Below, piece by piece: positions 8,127 through 15,869 of a stretch of DNA of 64,000 nucleotides. A model generated the notes under the pieces. The model had not been told where the DNA came from. It saw only the letters and a program-made list of their open reading frames with translations, and made no database searches. Both the position numbers and the translations under genes were made by a program. Source of the stretch: Eubacterium uniforme (GTDB lineage: Bacteria > Bacillota > Clostridia > Lachnospirales > Lachnospiraceae); NCBI RefSeq assembly GCF_900167115.1, contig NZ_FUXZ01000003.1:248001-312000 (forward strand), read 5' to 3'. The stretch's first letter is position 1. Every line of letters begins with the position of its first letter.

Positions 8127-10355
8127 CTACTCGAACTCAATCTTTGTAATGTAACATCTCTGAGCATCTGATGCACCATCTTTCTTAGTTGCATCAAAGT
8201 ATAAATATAAACCATCGATGTTATCTTCATTAAGATCAACAGTTACTACCTGTTCTTCTGTAGAAGTAAACTTTCCTTCTTTTGTCCAATGGTCTCTGTA
8301 GAATATAGGATTTTCTTCATCCATGTTAGTTACACCTAAATTCATACCATTTCTTGAAGGAATAACATATATTTTAACCTTGCTATATTTTGTTAAATCA
8401 AGGTTTGAGAATGTCAAATCAACATGCTTCCAGTTTTCTTTATTCTTTCTCTTTGTATATTTAATTCTCATGCCCTTAGTTCTTTCTTCTAAGTTGTAGA
8501 AAGAAGTACTTGAGCTAATAATTGCTTCTGGAATTGTAATCTCACCACCATTGTCAACAACATCATCTTTCTTACCTGTTGTTTCTACAACTGACTGTGA
8601 TGATTCTTCCTTCTTGCTTGTTTCTTCTTTTTTAGTTGTCTTTTCTTCTTTTTTAGTTGTTTTCTCTTCTTTTTTAGTTGTTTCTTCTTTAACTGAAGTC
8701 TTCTCTGTTTTCTTCTCAGTTTCTTTAACTGATGGCTTTGTTTCTATGTTTTCCTTTGTGCTACTTTCTTTTTCTACTTTTTCTGTAGCCTTCTGTGTTT
8801 CTGATTCTTTTTCACCTACAGTTTTTGCATCTGTGTTTCTTCTTGTTACACTAGAACCATAGATATTCTTACCGCCATCTTTAATTGCTGTTTTTGTCTT
8901 AAGAATAACATCTGTATTACTATAGTCTTCAACCTCAATTGAATCAGTAACGTTTTTACTACCTGACTTAGGTAATTTATAATTTGATAAGTTATTATTT
9001 AAAACAATATTAAAATCAACTTTACCTTCTGCTTCAATATTAAATACTTTACTTTCCTTTGGAGCGATAATGATATTATTATTAATATTATTATCACTAC
9101 CATAACAATCATTCTGGAAATTTAAACATGCTTCACTAGTATTATAAATTGTATTATATGCAATAGTACAATTGTTCGCACCACCATTTCCTTTATCACA
9201 ACCGCCTAAACTAACACCTGCTAATTCATCATTTTTTACAAAAGTATTGTTCACTAAATTAACATATGATGTTGCTAATCCATAATGTTCACTAGCAAGT
9301 TCACAACCTATATCGCTGTTTTCAACATAGTTATTAGTAATATCTACATACTTACCACCATCAACATAAATACCACCTGCGCAGCAAGATTCCGTACCAT
9401 CTTCATCCTCATCAGCTCTATACGCTGTATTAGATCCAGATGAAATGTTAATTACTACATTATTTCTTACAGTAGCATACTTTTCTTCAGTTCCTCTTGC
9501 TAGATCAAAATCTTTATTCTGATTCTTTTCAAATCCAATAATATCAATACCAATATTATCACAATCATGTACGTAGTTATTAACTACATCAAATCCTTCT
9601 ACATTTCCATTAAGAACGAGTGCTTCACTCTGTCCAAGATATAAATTATATAATTCACAGTTAGAAATAACCGTATTTATAATCACATTAGATTTTGAAG
9701 CTTTTTCAGCTCCATCAACAATAATTCCATGTCCGTTGTAATCTTCACTAAATTTCTTATATACACAACCCATATCATGTATTTTACAATTTCTAATTGT
9801 TGTGTTTTTAACACCTTCACATACTCTAATACCAACTGGAACTACTGAAGTGCTATCATTATAAACACCTGTAATCTGAATATTATCAATAGTTACACCT
9901 GATGCTTCAACCTGGAATACATCATAATCTGTATTACCCTTTTTAAATAAATCATCTGAATTATTAACCACATAATACTCAGGTACATAATTCTTTGAAG
10001 TAACAACCTTATCAGCTGCTGGTTTTTTCCATCCAGCTGTTTTTGCAATTACACCCTGACCATTTAATTCAACCTTACCTTCACCAGTAATTGTTACTCC
10101 CTTATCTACAACAAATCCTTCTGTGATAATATAATCACCTTCTGGAATTACAATTTTTGTACCACTGCTTGCATTTTCAATAGCTTTCTTTAAGCCTGCA
10201 GTAATATCCTTTTTACCTTCACTTGTTTTCTTAAACTCAACTGTTACTGTGTTAGAGTCTGCACCGATAAAATGCTTAATCGTAGAGAACGCAACGCCAG
10301 TAACTGCCATACATGCAACTAAAGAGCATGTGGCAATAATCTTTTTGTTCTTCAT
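8127..10355 (-). CDS. Secreted right-handed beta-helix protein with C-terminal carbohydrate-binding-like domain
   Basis: The 742-residue protein has an N-terminal signal segment (MKNKKIIATCSLVACMAVTG...), then a pectin-lyase-like beta-helix (about 45-490) with many parallel-strand repeats such as NNYVENSDIG and NNNIIIAPKES, preceded by the DITAGLKKAIENASSGTKIVIPEGDY entry motif. A Ser/Thr/Lys/Glu-rich linker (about 510-605), with direct repeats of KKEEKTT, leads to a C-terminal beta-sandwich-like domain (about 615-742) that resembles a carbohydrate-binding module. Such proteins act on or bind pectin or other uronic polysaccharides; the catalytic residues of pectate lyases cannot be confirmed by eye. 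No sorting motif follows, so it may be released or held by wall polymers. It has a terminator at 8044-8093 and a start with AAGGA eight bases upstream. Confidence 0.8.
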   Translation of the reverse strand: MKNKKIIATCSLVACMAVTGVAFSTIKHFIGADSNTVTVEFKKTSEGKKDITAGLKKAIENASSGTKIVIPEGDYIITEGFVVDKGVTITGEGKVELNGQGVIAKTAGWKKPAADKVVTSKNYVPEYYVVNNSDDLFKKGNTDYDVFQVEASGVTIDNIQITGVYNDSTSVVPVGIRVCEGVKNTTIRNCKIHDMGCVYKKFSEDYNGHGIIVDGAEKASKSNVIINTVISNCELYNLYLGQSEALVLNGNVEGFDVVNNYVHDCDNIGIDIIGFEKNQNKDFDLARGTEEKYATVRNNVVINISSGSNTAYRADEDEDGTESCCAGGIYVDGGKYVDITNNYVENSDIGCELASEHYGLATSYVNLVNNTFVKNDELAGVSLGGCDKGNGGANNCTIAYNTIYNTSEACLNFQNDCYGSDNNINNNIIIAPKESKVFNIEAEGKVDFNIVLNNNLSNYKLPKSGSKNVTDSIEVEDYSNTDVILKTKTAIKDGGKNIYGSSVTRRNTDAKTVGEKESETQKATEKVEKESSTKENIETKPSVKETEKKTEKTSVKEETTKKEEKTTKKEEKTTKKEETSKKEESSQSVVETTGKKDDVVDNGGEITIPEAIISSSTSFYNLEERTKGMRIKYTKRKNKENWKHVDLTFSNLDLTKYSKVKIYVIPSRNGMNLGVTNMDEENPIFYRDHWTKEGKFTSTEEQVVTVDLNEDNIDGLYLYFDATKKDGASDAQRCYITKIEFE

Positions 10356-10748
10356 TTTGATCCTTCCTTTTTACGTCGTTGTCTTTTTTCCTTTTCCTAG
10401 TGCGTTATATTAAAACTTCGACTCCCACACAAAACAAATTTTAATACTTATCTATCGCACGACTAAATACTACCACAATTTTTTCAAACTATACTTGCTA
10501 GAATCATTTAATTATTGTTTATGACATATGGCATAAATAAAACAGGTAGCACTATTTTGTTATAGTACCACCTGTTTTTTGCAATTATATGCTATCGCGT
10601 TTCCAAAAACGCTTGTATTTAAACGATTTCGTATTTTTGTTTTTTAACAAAAATCTCACTTTTTTAGCACATCTTCCAATTATTGGAACCAATTTTCCAT
10701 TTGGAACCTAAATTATAGGTTGTCAGATACCGCTTCAAACACTCCAGT
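10356..10748. other. 393-bp spacer: AIM24 terminator plus a run of short palindromes
   Basis: I see no gene here. Apart from the terminator at 10541-10577, the stretch 10595-10720 contains at least four near-perfect palindromes in succession: GCGTTTccaaAAACGC, ATTTTTGTT with AACAAAAAT, TTCCAATtATTGGAA and TTCCAtttGGAA, then ACCTA...TAGGT. The density resembles the element at 7845-8043, but the sequences differ. Confidence 0.45.
10541..10577 (-). terminator. Terminator of the AIM24 operon
   Basis: Stem ACAGGT.G.ACTAT with a six-base loop (14-bp region with two mismatches) is flanked on the minus strand by TTTTATTTAT. T-rich sequence also follows on the plus strand, so it could stop transcription from both sides. 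Confidence 0.75.
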
Positions 10749-11429
10749 TCATCTACCTGAAACAGGCATAAATGGAATCATTGTTTTAGCAACCTGACTA
10801 ATTGGCATAGTCTGTAATGTTACTTTACCTGGACCAGTTACAACTGTATTAAAGAAACCTTCACCACCAAGAAGCTTATTCTTAATACCCTTTACAGTAA
10901 CCACATCCATTGAACATGTATTGTCCATCATTGCAAGATAGCCTGTATCAACAACGATCTGCTGACCAGCTTCTAAGTATTTTTCTTCAACGCATCCATC
11001 AATTTCAATAAAAGCTAAACCGCTACCTGAAAGTCTCTGCATAATAAAACCTTCACCGCCAAAGAAACCAGTGCCTATCTTTTTCTGCCAAAATACTGAA
11101 AGTTCAACTCCTGGTGTTGCAGCAAGGAATGCTGATTTCTGACAAATAATATCCTGACCAGGCTGAATTTCAATAGCCATAATCTGACCTGGGAAAGTTG
11201 AAGCAAATGCGATAAGTCCCTGACCACCCATTGCTGTATAAATATTACTAAAAATCTTTTCGCCTGAGAAAGCCTTTCCAACCATCTTGCCTAATCCGCC
11301 ACCACTTGTTTCCATCTGCATGTTTGGACTCATCCAACTCATAGCTCCGCCTTCACAGATAAGTGATTCTCCAGCCTCTAAAATACATTCCACTACTGGA
11401 AGTGGAGTTCCTTTAATGTTATATTGCAT
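10749..11429 (-). CDS. AIM24 / TIGR00266 family protein
   Basis: This 226-residue cytoplasmic protein matches the AIM24 (TIGR00266) family: the segments LICEGGAMSWMSPNMQMET near residue 25, GKAFSGEKIFSNIYTA, FFGGEGFIMQRLSGSG and LLGGEGFFNTVVTGPG are typical glycine-rich turns of its beta-rich fold. The biochemical role in bacteria is unknown; the mitochondrial namesake affects inner-membrane organisation. There is no signal peptide. The start has AGGAGG six bases upstream. The gene follows the FN3 gene at 11458 by only 28 bp and is probably co-transcribed with it, ending at the terminator 10541-10577. I can assign the family but not a function. Confidence 0.85.
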   Translation of the reverse strand: MQYNIKGTPLPVVECILEAGESLICEGGAMSWMSPNMQMETSGGGLGKMVGKAFSGEKIFSNIYTAMGGQGLIAFASTFPGQIMAIEIQPGQDIICQKSAFLAATPGVELSVFWQKKIGTGFFGGEGFIMQRLSGSGLAFIEIDGCVEEKYLEAGQQIVVDTGYLAMMDNTCSMDVVTVKGIKNKLLGGEGFFNTVVTGPGKVTLQTMPISQVAKTMIPFMPVSGR

Positions 11430-11457
11430 ACCAACCTCCTAAAACAATATGTAAATT

Positions 11458-12717
11458 TTAATAATATTTTCTATAGAAATGGAATCCATCTCTATTATAT
11501 TTTAATGACTTATATGTTTTCTTGCCTACTTTGGCATTCGCTACAACATAATAATAGTAATTTTGATCATAAGCAAATCCACTACCATTAAAGCTTGATA
11601 ATGTTACGCTTGTACCCTTAGTAGTTGCAACTGCTTTATATCCACTGTATCTGCTCTTTGACATGTAAACAGTATAATTCTTTGCGCCCTTAACTTTTTT
11701 CCAAGCAAGTTTTACCTTCTTTGTAGTTGAAGAACTTGCATCAGTTATTTTGCAGTTATGTCTAGTCTGATCCATACAAAATACATTTGCCTTTGACCAC
11801 TTTCCATAAGCCTTCTTACCGCTTGAAAGAACAACATATCCTCTTGCTCTAACTTTATAAAACATTTTTTTGTTTAAACTACTTAATGAAATCTGTGATG
11901 TAGCTGTATATTTATTCTTCTTGCCCTTACCGTTATACTTACAATACTGAACCTGATATCCATCACAATTGTTTATAGCACTAAATTTAACATTTACACC
12001 ACCAACAACATTTTCGCTAACAATCTTAGGTTTCTTAGCTTTGCCTGGAAGTGGCTTAAGTGAAACTCTATAAGCCTGTTTCCCTTCACTACACTTAGCA
12101 ACATAACCTGTGCTTGATTTTCTATAGTAATAAACTCCTGCATATGTAGGACTATTAGTACTAATATCTAAAGATGTTCCTGTTACATCAGCATATACAG
12201 TCGCATCTGCAGTTGTATCATTCTTAGAGACTTTAACTTCATATCCTGTTGCACCATTAACAGCTTGCCATGATATACTAACTTTACCCTTTTTGGCAGC
12301 TGTCTGTTTAACAGTTGCACCAGTAAATGATGCATCATCTGGTTTTGTAACAATTTCGATATAATCAGACCATTTACCTAAATGTAAGTTATTATCTGAA
12401 TCAACTGCTGCCTCTGTAACTTTAACATAATAACTTGATCCTGGTGTTAAATTTGTTATACTAGCTTCTGACGATTTTACAAATCCACTAGATTTTTCAA
12501 CAATTGTACTTTCATCCCATCTGTCCTTATCCGTTGAAACAAATACAGCATAATTTGAAATACCAGCTATCGTAGTATCATCCCAATCAATAGCTACTGC
12601 ATTAGTAGTATCACCAATCTGTTTTAATCCTGTAGGTGTTGCTGATACTGCACAACCAAATAATACTGATGCAGCAATAGTTGTAAGCACCATACTTACT
12701 TTTTTAATTTTTTTCAT
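11458..12717 (-). CDS. Secreted protein with fibronectin type III-like repeats (paralogue 1 of 3)
   Basis: The 419-residue protein has a signal peptide (MKKIKKVSMVLTTIAASVLFGCAVSA) followed by about four FN3-like beta-sandwich repeats, seen as recurring AIDWDDT, SISWQAVNGATGYEVKV, FSAINNCDGYQVQYCKY and LAWKKVKGAKNYTVYMS elements. The GC in VLFGCAVSA could be a lipobox cysteine, but the same position is kept in its neighbour and signal peptidase I cleavage is equally plausible. The start at 12717 is preferred because GGAGG lies six bases upstream; a second ATG at 12723 is too close to it. It has its own promoter (12830-12859) and is followed by AIM24. FN3 domains in gut Clostridia usually bind carbohydrate or act as spacers; the partner is unknown. 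Confidence 0.8.
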   Translation of the reverse strand: MKKIKKVSMVLTTIAASVLFGCAVSATPTGLKQIGDTTNAVAIDWDDTTIAGISNYAVFVSTDKDRWDESTIVEKSSGFVKSSEASITNLTPGSSYYVKVTEAAVDSDNNLHLGKWSDYIEIVTKPDDASFTGATVKQTAAKKGKVSISWQAVNGATGYEVKVSKNDTTADATVYADVTGTSLDISTNSPTYAGVYYYRKSSTGYVAKCSEGKQAYRVSLKPLPGKAKKPKIVSENVVGGVNVKFSAINNCDGYQVQYCKYNGKGKKNKYTATSQISLSSLNKKMFYKVRARGYVVLSSGKKAYGKWSKANVFCMDQTRHNCKITDASSSTTKKVKLAWKKVKGAKNYTVYMSKSRYSGYKAVATTKGTSVTLSSFNGSGFAYDQNYYYYVVANAKVGKKTYKSLKYNRDGFHFYRKYY

Positions 12718-12829
12718 ATTCATCCTCCAATCTAATTTGTAGTAGCTTTATACATTCCCATTTATACAAAAATAAATCATATATACTCGGCCCCACAAAG
12801 TATTAATAATCATTTACACTCCACCATAA

Positions 12830-12859
12830 ATTATACCTTATTTATCATACTATTTGCAA
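12830..12859 (-). promoter_or_regulatory. Promoter of the first FN3 gene
   Basis: Minus strand TTGCAA (12854-12859), 18-base spacer, TATAAT (12830-12835). It directly abuts the terminator of the upstream FN3 gene, so the two paralogues are separate transcription units. Confidence 0.65.
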
Positions 12860-12860
12860 C

Positions 12861-12890
12861 AAAAAAGAGGCTACTTTTACATAGCCTCTT
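12861..12890 (-). terminator. Terminator of the second FN3 gene
   Basis: Stem AAGAGGCTA paired with TAGCCTCTT, eight-base loop, then TTTTTTG on the minus strand. It lies ten bases after the stop codon at 12900. Confidence 0.88.
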
Positions 12891-12899
12891 AAAATATTT

Positions 12900-14090
12900 T
12901 TAATAATAATATCTGTATAATGTTCCACCCTTTGAAAGATCTTTAGGTGTTTTAAATTTTTTCTTTCCAGCTTTTCCAACTGCAATAACTCTGAAATAAT
13001 AACTTGTATTTGTAGATAACTTTCTACCTTTAAACTTAGTTACAACTATAGCTCTTTTCTTAGTAGTTTTAATCTTCTTAAAACCAGCTGCGTTATCTTT
13101 TGCCATATATACTACATACTTCTTAGCACCTGACATTTTATTCCAAGAAACACTTATTCTATTACTCTTTCTAGTTGATGCTGATTTTAATTTTACATCT
13201 TCATAATTTAAATCTTTGCAAACATACTTTTCTGGTGACCATTCGCCATAGAACTTCTGTCCTGCAATTTTTACATAAGCTCTTGCTTTTACTCTATAAA
13301 GAATTCTCTTTGGCTTTGAAATAGATGCATATGTATAATTATACCAATTAGTTCTATCTACTATTGTTTTACCTTTACCCTTATAAGTACAATACTGCAT
13401 TTCATATCCATCAGCACCCTGGATAGAATCCCACTTTATATTAATTCCAGAACTGTTTGTACCATCATATTTAACTTTTGATATTTTACCAGGTACTGGT
13501 TTTACACCACTTAATGATAAATAGTTACTATTTTTAGCAACATAGTTAGAAGATGACTTTCTCATAGCATATACTTTAACTTCTGTTGAAGTGTTAATAT
13601 TTATAGTCGCACTTGTAGTTGGTGTAGTAGCTAAAACAACGTTATTAGAAATAACTTCATAACTTGTTGCACCACTAGCCTCATCCCAACCTAATGTAGC
13701 TGATCCAACTGCACAGCCAGTTTCTGATAATTTAGAACCGCTAGCGAATTTTGGAGCTGTAACAATTTCTATAGACTCACGCCAATCTGCATCATTTTCG
13801 GTTTTGTATCTAACCCAAAAAGACTTTCCTGATTGTAAATCATTAAACGTTTTCTTTCCACCATATATTCTTTCTGCCGTATTTTTCCCATTACTACCAG
13901 ACTGTCTAGTAATACTAGAAAAATTGCTATCATCAGCCAACTGCCAAACAATCCTATTAGCTGATCCAAATTCAACTGTAGCTTGACTTGTTGACGAACC
14001 AGTCTGTTCCATACCATAAGCCATGCAACCAAACATAACTGTTGCAACTGTAGTTGTTGCAAGAAGTCCAAACTTCTTAAATAACTTCAT
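12900..14090 (-). CDS. Secreted protein with fibronectin type III-like repeats (paralogue 2 of 3)
   Basis: This 396-residue secreted protein is built like its downstream neighbour: signal peptide MKLFKKFGLLATTTVATVMFGCMAYG, then FN3-like repeats with recurring LGWDEASGATSYEVI, IKWDSIQGADGYEMQYCTY and VSWNKMSGAKKYVVYMA motifs and a Tyr/Arg-rich C-terminus (TLYRYYY). The phrase DGY.(V/M)QYC.YKGKGK is shared with paralogue 1, which shows recent common origin. I place the start at 14090, where GGAGG is seven bases upstream; the frame is open further upstream to 14144 without a site. The 5' leader contains an inverted repeat at 14123-14156. Ligand unknown. Confidence 0.8.
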   Translation of the reverse strand: MKLFKKFGLLATTTVATVMFGCMAYGMEQTGSSTSQATVEFGSANRIVWQLADDSNFSSITRQSGSNGKNTAERIYGGKKTFNDLQSGKSFWVRYKTENDADWRESIEIVTAPKFASGSKLSETGCAVGSATLGWDEASGATSYEVISNNVVLATTPTTSATININTSTEVKVYAMRKSSSNYVAKNSNYLSLSGVKPVPGKISKVKYDGTNSSGINIKWDSIQGADGYEMQYCTYKGKGKTIVDRTNWYNYTYASISKPKRILYRVKARAYVKIAGQKFYGEWSPEKYVCKDLNYEDVKLKSASTRKSNRISVSWNKMSGAKKYVVYMAKDNAAGFKKIKTTKKRAIVVTKFKGRKLSTNTSYYFRVIAVGKAGKKKFKTPKDLSKGGTLYRYYY

Positions 14091-14122
14091 GTTCATTCCT
14101 CCAATTTCTATTTTCATATTCC

Positions 14123-14156
14123 GTAGTATAAAAAACCCTATCAAATTTTATACTAC
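14123..14156 (-). promoter_or_regulatory. Inverted repeat in the leader of the second FN3 gene
   Basis: Perfect 11-base arms GTAGTATAAAA (14123-14133) and TTTTATACTAC (14146-14156) with a 12-base centre lie 33 bases upstream of the start codon. One arm contains a TATAAA that could serve as the -10 box, so the site may be an operator overlapping the promoter or a leader hairpin. Confidence 0.5.
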
Positions 14157-14303
14157 CCTTTTGCAAAGCTATATCTTAACTATAACTTAACACCTACGAA
14201 TATTACTATATCATAAAATAAATAAAAAAACATTAACTTATTTATTTTTCACTTTAATTTTTTTATTTTTTTCAAATAAAGTATTCATTTCCATAATAAT
14301 ATT

Positions 14304-14335
14304 AAAAGGCATGTGGATAAACCACATGCCTTTTA
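14304..14335 (-). terminator. Terminator of the third FN3 gene
   Basis: Stem AAAAGGCATGTGG paired with CCACATGCCTTTT and a five-base loop, giving a T-rich 3' side on the minus strand, 20 bases after the stop codon. Confidence 0.85.
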
Positions 14336-14354
14336 TATGTTAATAAATTATATT

Positions 14355-15437
14355 TTATTTATAACATTCTGATGGTGTTGAAACACCCTTCTGTACTTTG
14401 TATACATATGTAACGTCCTTCTTAATAACCTTACCAGCTACCTTCTTGTTAGGAACAACATATACAAAATACTGTCTCTTCTTTAATTTCTTTTTCTTGA
14501 ACTTCTTAATTGTATAAGATTTCTTCTTAGCCTTTAAAGTTTTAACTTTCTTGTATCCCTTGCTCTGCTTTGTTGAAACATATACATCATAGCTTGTAAC
14601 ACCTGAAATCTTGTTCCAGCTAATTGTAAGTTTACCCTTAGCTAACTTAGCATACTTAACTGTAGGCTGTGTAAATAAGTACTGAACATCTGACCATTCT
14701 GTTACTTCATCACCCATATTCATCTGATAATTTGAATTAGCTCTACGAGTAGCACGAACCTTTACAGTATAAATCTTGTTGTTTTTAATTGCGTGACTAT
14801 AACCAATGTAGTTAGAAGTCTTTGTTTCAATATCTCTACCCTTTACATCCATGAATTTTACTTCATAAGTTACATCACTACTAGCAATAGTTGGAACCTG
14901 ATCCCATGAAACGTCAACGCTTAATGCATATTTCCACCATTTTTTCTGTGCAACATTATTAATTTTTGAAATCTTTGTTAATGCATAACAACTAAGATAG
15001 TTGTTTTCATACATTCTTGTTGTTCCATATTTACTTGTAGAACGTACATTATAAGCAACATAAATAATATACTGTGACTGAGCTCTTAATCCTGGAATTG
15101 TATATGTAAATTCGTTAGGATTAGGTAATACGATCTGTCCGTTAATAGCATTATTCTTAGCTGTTGTTTCACACTGTGACTGAGTTGCATAATCAGCGCC
15201 AATAGGAATTTCAGCATAACCGATTCTAACATTTTCATAAGTGTAAGTTGTTGTACTTGTTGAAGTCCAAGAACTCTTAACGCCTTCCCAGTTCATTGTT
15301 ACAGAATTGTCTGAGTTTCCAATCTGCTTTAAGTTTCCAGCAAATGCATTAACACTAAAAATGTACATGAATGCAAATGCCATTACAATTGATGCAAGTA
15401 ACTTAACACTAGTTACTCTCTTCTTAATGATTTCCAT
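14355..15437 (-). CDS. Secreted protein with fibronectin type III-like repeats (paralogue 3 of 3)
   Basis: The 360-residue protein has a signal peptide (residues 1-33, ending SVNAFA) and two or three FN3-like modules. The first contains VTMNWEGVKSS and SQYIIYVAYNVRS; the last contains LTISWNKISGVTSYDVYVS and a very lysine-rich hinge (KKKSYTIKKFKKKKLKKRQ). The N-terminal NLKQIGNS(D)N motif is echoed in paralogue 1 (GLKQIGDTTN), which supports common descent. The start has AGGAGG eight bases upstream, and a good promoter is present at 15489-15517. The positively charged C-terminal module could help wall or polyanion binding, but that is inference. Confidence 0.8.
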   Translation of the reverse strand: MEIIKKRVTSVKLLASIVMAFAFMYIFSVNAFAGNLKQIGNSDNSVTMNWEGVKSSWTSTSTTTYTYENVRIGYAEIPIGADYATQSQCETTAKNNAINGQIVLPNPNEFTYTIPGLRAQSQYIIYVAYNVRSTSKYGTTRMYENNYLSCYALTKISKINNVAQKKWWKYALSVDVSWDQVPTIASSDVTYEVKFMDVKGRDIETKTSNYIGYSHAIKNNKIYTVKVRATRRANSNYQMNMGDEVTEWSDVQYLFTQPTVKYAKLAKGKLTISWNKISGVTSYDVYVSTKQSKGYKKVKTLKAKKKSYTIKKFKKKKLKKRQYFVYVVPNKKVAGKVIKKDVTYVYKVQKGVSTPSECYK

Positions 15438-15488
15438 TATCTTCCTCCTTATTTATAAAAACAATTGACGCCCTCAACGTCCTTATAT

Positions 15489-15517
15489 ATTATATATAAT
15501 CTATATAATAATTTCAA
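15489..15517 (-). promoter_or_regulatory. Promoter of the third FN3 gene
   Basis: Minus strand TTGAAA (15512-15517), 17-base spacer, TATAAT (15489-15494), about 52 bases before the start codon. Confidence 0.7.
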
Positions 15518-15718
15518 TTAGTGAAAATACTAGAAAATTACTTAATCGTTTATCCTCTTTTGTTATTTTTAACGATTTAAAAAAAGTTTACAAAATTTGT
15601 CACACTCAACATTTATACCTATAATTAAATGACAAAGTGTTTTTTATGCACTTTTGACATAACAAGAAACACCTCGAAATCACTACATCTTTTCATACTT
15701 TATTTTTTCATATTCTAT

Positions 15719-15773
15719 CACTTTTTATATTTATAGGGACTTGCACTGCAAGTCCCTATAAATATAAAAAGTG
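15719..15773. repeat. Perfect 55-nt palindrome (27-bp arms, one-base centre)
   Basis: The arms 15719-15745 and 15747-15773 are exact reverse complements around a single C at 15746; each begins CACTTTTTAT and ends GGGACTTGCA when read inward. Transcribed from either strand it would fold into a very long hairpin. On the minus strand it follows the terminator-like hairpin at 15773-15795. Such perfection suggests recent origin or strong selection, for example the fold-back end of a small mobile repeat. Confidence 0.85.
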
Positions 15774-15795
15774 GTCATATAGAAACTATATGACC
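15773..15795 (-). terminator. Terminator of the GH9-GT2-LtaS-like operon
   Basis: Stem GGTCATATAG paired with CTATATGACC and a three-base loop, followed on the minus strand by ACTTTTTATA. It lies about 75 bases after the last stop codon. Confidence 0.65.
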
Positions 15796-15869
15796 ATCAA
15801 TTTAAAAAAGAGAGAAAAAGAGATTGACATCATTAGGATTACCTAATGATTCAGTCGAAAAATAGTTTA

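Larger units (their letters stand above)
15518..15869. other. Palindrome-rich non-coding spacer
   Basis: No gene is visible. Besides the 55-nt palindrome (15719-15773) and the hairpin next to it (15773-15795), a further stem CATTAGG/CCTAATG lies at 15830-15847, just after the stop codon of the LtaS-like gene. The 15518-15710 part is AT-rich without clear structure. Confidence 0.5.

Noticed and set aside
8551-8862. Plus-strand open frame rich in Ser/Phe/Val
   Set aside because: It is the antisense of the low-complexity KKEEKTT linker in the beta-helix gene, without a ribosome binding site.
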